Shown here: positions 57,246-64,000 of the stretch, piece by piece | Position numbering within the stretch: position 1 is the first letter of the stretch | Layout: every line of letters begins with the position of its first letter | Source: Lumbricus rubellus | Lineage: Eukaryota > Annelida > Clitellata > Crassiclitellata > Lumbricidae | Assembly (NCBI GenBank): GCA_945859605.1 | Contig: OX243816.1 | Span: 31,018,074 to 31,082,073 of the forward strand | Direction of reading: 5' to 3' | Length of the DNA: 64,000 bases | Translations under genes and position numbers: made by a program | The notes under the pieces: model-generated | Told to the model about the DNA's origin: nothing | What the model saw: only the letters and a program-made list of their open reading frames with translations | Databases searched by the model: none

Positions 57246-57874
57246 CAGGGTGGCGCAAAATAAACCGGACGATTGGTATTTGCAGTTGCAACGCTTGAAT
57301 AATCAAAGTAATTATATTACTGTGATGTCTTCCTACATCAAGAATACTGCCAGACATTATAGCTAACTGTGGTGACAATTTCACTTTTCAGCAGATGGAG
57401 CACCTGCTCATCGTTTACGAAAAACAGTTGCTTTTCTTACTGCTCACGTTCCAGACTTTATTTAACCAGAAAATTGGCCACCGAACAGTCCGAACTTGAA
57501 TCCCGTAGACTATTCGATCTGGGGAATGCTTCAGCAGCTTGTGTACAGGCAGAGAATTCGAGATATTGAACATTTGAAAGAAGTTCTGACCGCATGCTGG
57601 GACGAAATCAGCGAGGACACTATCAACCGGGCTATTGGACAGTTTCGCAAGCGATTATCATTGGTTATCGCTTTGACTGAAATTTCTCACGCATTCAGAA
57701 AATTCTGAAATTTTACATTTCATTCAATGTTATATTAAATGCCAAACCAATGCCATTTTTCTGTGTCATTTCTGTCTAATGATAGTTTTAAGGCGATAAT
57801 TACTTTGGAGTCTTTGATTATTCAAGCGATGCAATTGCAAAAACTAATAGTCCGGTTTATTTTGCGCCACCCTG
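57246..57874 (+). mobile_element. Internally deleted mariner-like element, DD37D type
   Basis: Flanked by TA (57244-57245, 57875-57876). Ends CAGGGTGGCGCAAAATAAAC pair perfectly for 25 bp, and imperfect pairing extends to about 65 bp. Inside, one frame from about 57391 reads DGAPAHRLRKTVAF, a stop, PENWPPNSPNLNPVDYSIWG and continues to a stop at 57706-57708. The two Asp are separated by 37 residues, as in DD37D (maT-like) transposases. One in-frame TAA and loss of the N-terminal half (first catalytic Asp and DNA-binding domain) make it inactive; at 629 bp it is a deletion derivative. Confidence 0.85.
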
Positions 57875-57876
57875 TA

Positions 57877-58211
57877 TATAAATGCATTGCTATAACATTC
57901 AGGCCAGTACATTGCAGGCATGTTAATGAGTAGGCATATACTTTAATGAACCGCCATCAAACGCAGTGAGCGAGAACAACAAAATAAGATAATTTAAGCA
58001 CAATAGTAATCAAAGTATATGCAGTTGCAAAACATAACAGACGACTATGCGAAGATGTGCGGGAAAGGATAAAGTAAGATGAAAAAATGGAAAACAGTTA
58101 TTAATTTGAGTAGCTCTAAAAGCACACCGGGCACACTTCAGCGTACGGAATCACACGGTTGTGCGAACGAGGACGGAGTGGGTTTAGGTGACATTCTAAA
58201 TAGGACGTAGG
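57877..58211. other. Spacer
   Basis: No gene recognised. Confidence 0.4.
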
Positions 58212-58768
<557 letters not shown>

Positions 58769-58832
58769 ACAATGACAATTTATATGGCGCCGTAGCACAC
58801 CAATGCATTTACAATATACCATGTCCATTTTG

Positions 58833-58879
58833 TGACGTCACTATATTTATTGTTTCCGCACGCCATTATCTATTTCAGA
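58833..58879 (+). promoter_or_regulatory. Promoter block of gene F
   Basis: TGACGTCA at 58833-58840 and ACGCCATTATCTATTTCAGA at 58860-58879, 255 bp before the ATG, spaced as in A and D. Confidence 0.6.
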
Positions 58880-59087
58880 TGGGCAATTTTATTGATTAAA
58901 ATGTCGTCCTAATAATAACTTTTGTCGTAATCGTTTTGCCGTTGCCAAAGGTCTATCACTTGCGTTGATAGCCCTCGATCTAGTTTGATTTCGTCCGTCT
59001 CGTGTTTCTTGCAATATTGACGTTTATTTGGACAAAGGAGACGTTGGATAATTCTTTTGTTACGCCTAACACTTTCTTCCTTCTACT

Positions 59088-62000
59088 ATGTCGACGAAAC
59101 GAACATCTGATGAATCCAATGACGATGAACAAAGTAAGTAGGCCTAATTAAATTTAAAGGAAATGCGCTTTATAACTATTGCTTGCAGTGGCGGCGCAAT
59201 TATTGGGAACCAGCATTTACTGAATCTTTTGAAAGTGTATACAAATGATGTAGTATGATGACACTAACCCTAATCCCAAACCTAACAATAGCGATTAAAC
59301 TGACCCTAGTCGACACTTTGGTCCTGGGCACGACGTTAAACTGCATCCATCCTCCGCCACAGGGAACCAACAACGTCCCTGTGCCGGTCCTAAGCCCGGA
59401 CAAAAGAAGGAAGGTTTGCCAGATGGGTGGCGATACGCTGGCAGTAAAAGACCAAGACGTTTGTAATCCGCAAAAACCACGACACAAGTGACATAGCTAC
59501 CCAGATGCTTCAAGGTGTCATGATGTGGAGCAGACATGCACAGGCCGGTCAGGACAGACCGATGGAGAGAGTTGGGGAGAGAGCGTGGGACACAACGGGC
59601 ATTGACCCATGTTGTCCTTCATGCCTCTGTCTCCCAATACTCTCTTCATTCAGACAAGGTGGTCTAAGTGGTCTAGCTGCTCCAAGATGTTAATGATATG
59701 GAGCAGACCTGCTGACTGGACCAGTTGAAGCTGGGCAACATGACGCGAGACAAACTCAGACAGAGAGTGGCGTCGGACTCCTACGGGCGTTGAGCCTAAG
59801 GATGTTGATGATGATGATGATGATGATGATGAGTCGACACTTGGGTCCCCGATACTGCAATTTTGCCAGTCCTCTCTGACTGAATAAGTTTTACGATGAA
59901 CACTTCAAACAATGTCGGTCAGAACTTCTTAGCCAACAATTCGCACAATAAAAAGTTGTTTACGCACATTCAGTAACGTAGGCTACACGTGAGTGACGAT
60001 CTACTTTTGCCTGACCAGTGCTATGAGAAAGTGTTTGTACTAAATCTGTAAGATTGTAGGCCTGATACTGCATGTTTGTTCAAATAAACTGGAGTGTCTT
60101 AGCAGTCGTATGTTCACTGTTTGTTCCGTGCATTATAGACTAATTCAGTGCTTTATAGGCTAACTATGAGTTTGGGTCTTTACTAAGTTACAATTTTCAA
60201 ACTGTGCATGCGTAGGACTATAATGTATAGTTTTTCCGCAACACTAGACAAAGTGTCACTATAGTCTGCGATGATGGTATTACGTTTGCGCTTTTGTAAG
60301 CCTATCACTTACGATTTGCTTTGCTTTTTTGCTTCTAGCACTGTTACAAAGGCAAGACAATGTCAAACGTGCAAATGTGGACTCAAATAGCGACACAACT
60401 GTAGGTTATAATATTATTGCTGAACTAATGGCAAATTCGGTTCTAAACATGCTTTTTCGGAAGCCAAGTAGCCACTGGATACTATATCAATAGCATTTAC
60501 ATTCGAAATCAATGAAACAATTTGAGTAAAGCCTACGCGCGTCAAATCCATTGCCGGTTTGGAGCATTACGTGCTGAAAACTGATTAAACATGTCGATAG
60601 TTGGAAAATACATAAATAACTGCTAGCCTATAGCAAGTTGTAAGAAAAGAAGACAATTTTATTAAGCTCAATAATATAAACAAAGTCAACAAACTTTACA
60701 AAGCTACGTTCGATCATGCTTACTTACTCTCTTCCCTTTTAAATTCGTGACTAAATCTGAGCAAGTATCACATGTAGGCCTAAGTAAGACGTAGCCTATA
60801 GGCTAAGTTCTGGACTGTTTTTACTTCGCCCACGTGTTTCGTGCTCAGCTTATCCCTCTTATATTATAGCCTACTCTTTTAACGCTGAATGCTTGAAATT
60901 GTGCTTTATAGGATTAGGTATTGTTGTTCTGTGTAAGATTCTGCTCTAACATTATTGTACACGGTAAATACTATGCCGAATAGTTCTGAGGAAATGTGTT
61001 AACTTGTGGTATCTTAAAATGTTAACGTGTAGTTGCAAGATCTACCAATGGAGCTACTTGAATGTATCCTCGTTAAAGTCGTAGCTACGGAAGTGATGGG
61101 TTTGAAGCTGGTCAAAAGTGTATGGAAAGAAAAGGCTGATCTGGAGATAGATCGGCTGGGAACTGTCTGTTCGCAATGGAGCAGCATACTGTCGACCAAA
61201 TCCTTCAGAATTAAACTTCACAGAATTCTAGATGACACTGGTTAGTTTATGAAACCAAGAATAATATATTTTGTTTGATTTCATTGTGACGAACCGCAAT
61301 ATGATTAAAATTCAAAGTACGAACAGAGGATAAGAAGTTAAATATTACAAAATGTCGAATTTAACTGTTGGCAACTTGGCAGGCCAGGGGCGGATCCAGG
61401 GGGGCCAATCCGGCCATGGCCTTCCATTTAGAAATGCCCATGTATTGTGGGCCCCCCCCCCCATTTGGTTTCAGACTAAAAAAAAGGTCATCAACTTTTT
61501 GGCTGATGAAATGGTATGGCTTTCCCGAAAATTTGGCCGGACGACTAAAAAAAGGTCATCAACTTTTTTGGCGGATGCGATTCTTTTTGTCCCAGACCAA
61601 GGTGTCAAGAATTTTTTGCCCCCCCTCCCGTCCAAAGTTTCTGTATCCGCCCTTGTCCAGGCAGGCAGCCATTCATCTTGTCCTACTGTTCATTTTTCCA
61701 ACGTCGTCTTCCGAACGGAAGGCTAAGTCGACCTTAGGGATGTCAGATGGAAGCGGTACCGCGTTCGTTTACCTTCGTGCCAGAGTGTCACCATTACCCT
61801 AAACCTATTATATACTACCTAGTTCTTCTCTTGCACATTGAGATACGTATCTCCATCACTCCTCCCTGTTCATCGGCAGCTCCTTGACTTCGTCCCAAGA
61901 TATCTCCAAACACCCCAGGTAGCTTTATTGCCATTATTAAATAAACTTTATTCACGATTAGGCTACTATAATTATTTATTAGAAGACCTGAACATGGAAT

Positions 62001-64000
62001 TAAGGTTAATGCATCAAGATATAGGCCTAAGGCCTAACTGAGGCGGCCATGAACAAGATACTTGGTCCCATGCACTCACTCACATGCAGCTCTTAAGTAG
62101 CACATCAGCAGCTATTTTAAATATGGATTTACGATTTGGTCTTGGGACTAACCCCACGCATAGTTGTCTAGTGTCTACTCTCTTCCAATCGACGATGTAG
62201 ACAGTAGACCCCTATACGGATAGCGTGATCTATAATTGAATTGGCTGGATAGGCTATATGAAAAACAAGAGGAATTTCTGGTCTCGTGTGAATTTGAACT
62301 TCGCCTCTCCACTGACATTCAACCACGGTCAGTTGGTCACGCACAAAATTATTGACACAAAACCATCGTCCGCAGGGCTACATAGTATGCAAAAAGAAAC
62401 CATCCAGGATGAGTCTAGACAATTAAGTTACAATAATCATACTACAGTACACCAGGAGATCTACGCGACCTCACCGCTTTGTATAGCCGCATTACTGATG
62501 AGGTGCTTATAAATTATGGCCTATAAACAACTTTTTCAGAGTTCGAAGCAAGTCTGAAATTGATGCATTTAAAAATGAGGCTGTTATTACATTTTTTTAA
62601 ATGTTAGAATGAAAATGAAATTTCAAAATATAATTTCATAATTTCCTAGAGGTAGTTAATAATAATGCATAATTTTACACAAACAGTCTAGCTGAGAATT
62701 GAGTTAAGTTGTGCAATGGGCCTAACCGAGATCATGCGTAGGCTACGTCGCGGATCTTTCGAGGGGGTAAAATCGCTTGCAACGGGTTCACATTTTAGTG
62801 GATAGATCTATATCCATTATATATCCAAGATATCAAATTATGAACATTTCCAAAAGTAATTTTAGACTTTAAATCAGAACTGAGTTTGTTCATGAATCAT
62901 GATTAAACACAACGTCAATGAATTATTAGCATTACGATTAAGCTCAGTTTAAGTTTAAGTTAATTGCGAAGGCCTACATGTATAGTACACACAACGAAAT
63001 AGCAAAGCAAGGTCAATTTCATGAGATGAACATTCGTAAATTGTAAATGCATAAATGCACGTATGTTGATTATTATATTTCACATGAATATTAAATTTTG
63101 TTCTGATACTTGTCGTTTCTTGTGTGCAATAAATGAAGTGGAGTACTGTTTTCAGCTGAGGAGAGGTTTCGTGTGGAAGTCACGCTTGAATGTCCAACCA
63201 TTCACTCAGAGATCCGTGCAGTGACTGCAATGAAAGATGAAATATTCATGCTGTACAGTACAAGTGACAAAACCTACGCTGTTCATGTTTACGATCGCAA
63301 CAATATGGCTGCAGGTGTTAAGGATGTCATCCCGCTACCAGGTGAAGATCCGGTGTCCATTGCAGCTTCCAATGTGTCAAACTGCGTGTATGTTGGCCTA
63401 AGGAACAAATGCCGTCTGTGTCTTTCAATCTTGCGCATTTCTAAAGATGCAGAACATCAGTTTAGCATATCGCCATGGATGGAAGATCACAGACTTCATA
63501 TCTATACGATGTCCGTCTCCGCCAATGGTAGCCTGATATTGATTTCAGAGAAGAACCAATGGGAACCTCAAGTCTTAAGCACATACGATGCGAGTGGTAT
63601 CTTGCAACAGGAAATGAAGATTTCCCCAGATATTGATGCGTCCACGTATAAAAGCGTCGTTCAGAGGTCAAACGGTAACTTCATATTGGCTCATGGTAGC
63701 AGGCGGAAGGGTAACATGATTATATCGGAGATCGATGCGAGTGGCAGCGTTGTACGCCAATATCAGTCATCACAAACTCGAAGGACTTTTGCCAGTTTTG
63801 CAGATATTTCTGGCAGAATTCTGATAGCTGAACCTTTTGGAGGAATGGACCTGTTAGATTCCGAATTCAATCTCCAGGGCACTTATCGTCTGCATCAGGA
63901 TCAAGACAAACATCTTTTTCTCGTTGACTTGCACTACGATAGCGAGAGGAACGAGATTCTGCGCATTCATTTTGACTGGGATACTTGCGCCAATGCTTTA
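59088..64000 (+). CDS. F-box/beta-propeller protein, copy F (4 exons, cut by window end)
   Basis: Exons 59088-59133, 60339-60400, 61033-61240 and 63156 to beyond 64000 join in phase. MSTKRTSDESNDDEQ, then a linker with small changes (LLQRQDNVKRANVDSNSDTT), an F-box LQDLPMELLECILVKV...VCSQWSSILSTKSFRIKLH and a propeller that is open to the last base, ending about a dozen codons short of where the paralogues stop. Its propeller belongs with copy A (MAAGVKDVIPLPGEDPVSIAA, one codon longer than the MAVVK form). Intron 3 contains a GGCGGATCCAG-family element; intron 1 contains a LINE tail. Promoter block intact, so presumed active. Confidence 0.85.
59700..59832 (+). mobile_element. LINE-like 3' fragment with GAT tail
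   Basis: In intron 1 of gene F: the phrase atgacgcgagacaaactcag...gcgttgagcctaaggatg, followed by (GAT)n, resembles the 3' ends of non-LTR retrotransposons whose proteins end shortly before a GAT repeat. Heavily decayed; classification uncertain. Confidence 0.3.
61384..61663. mobile_element. GGCGGATCCAG-family element, copy 3 (best preserved)
   Basis: Left caggggcggatccagg, right the complement of caagggcggatacagaaa. An inner phrase (aaaaaggtcatcaactttttgg) occurs twice (about 61481 and 61550). Lies in intron 3 of gene F. Copies 1 and 2 are at 32207-32462 and 44865-45029. No target duplication is evident. Confidence 0.6.

Noticed and set aside
59200..59537. Overlapping frames on both strands in intron 1 of gene F
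   Set aside because: No conserved domain I can name; likely decayed repeat sequence adjoining the LINE-like tail.
61838..62041. 67-codon frame in intron 3 of gene F
   Set aside because: Not open in the corresponding intron of C, which shares the preceding ttcgtgccagagtgtc phrase; probably a shared repeat remnant.

Overview
This is eukaryotic nuclear DNA, most probably from a marine invertebrate deuterostome; an echinoderm is my best guess, without proof. The evidence is spliced genes with GT-AG introns, AT-rich spacers full of microsatellites, tRNA-derived SINEs, hAT-, mariner- and TTAA-type small DNA elements, a Ty3/gypsy-like LTR element, and a great excess of the palindrome TAGGCCTA and its relatives TAGGCTA/TAGCCTA. 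Nothing prokaryotic or viral-genome-like is present.

Layout. 1-7.3 kb: spacer with a ~1 kb inverted-repeat element and a 2.36 kb TTGAA-type pentanucleotide satellite. 7.33-14.34 kb: one young, non-autonomous Ty3/gypsy-like LTR retrotransposon on the minus strand. Its 1,666-bp LTRs are almost identical, it has a 4-bp TTAT target duplication, and a single 1,044-codon ORF starts inside the LTR, reads through the primer-binding site, and joins Gag/protease to an integrase tail with no reverse transcriptase between them. 14.3-33.8 kb: I see no convincing gene; the stretch is microsatellites, MITEs (three hAT-like, with 8-bp duplications), SINE pieces, hairpins and a cluster of nuclear-receptor-like half-sites.

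33.8-64 kb: the main content, a tandem plus-strand array of one gene family, copies A to F. The ancestral gene has four exons: a 46-nt start exon, a 62-nt acidic/basic linker exon, a 208-nt F-box-like exon and an ~870-nt exon encoding a probable six-bladed beta-propeller. A and D are complete (398 and 395 aa). F is complete up to the window edge. B and C keep exons 2-4 open but have lost the promoter and exon 1. E is an exon-4-only pseudogene with a 10-nt deletion. A, D and F share a promoter block with a perfect TGACGTCA about 250 bp before the ATG. By analogy with known F-box proteins, the products would be substrate receptors of SCF-type ubiquitin ligases, with the propeller recognising the target; this is inference.

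The paralogues also serve as a mutation record. Filled and empty sites show a 63-bp element inserted at TTAA after copy D, and show that many TAGGCCTA/TAGGCTA/TAGCCTA words arose as 5-6 bp insertions at TA. That pattern resembles excision footprints of a TA-targeting transposon and is the observation I would follow first, together with the F-box/propeller family itself.
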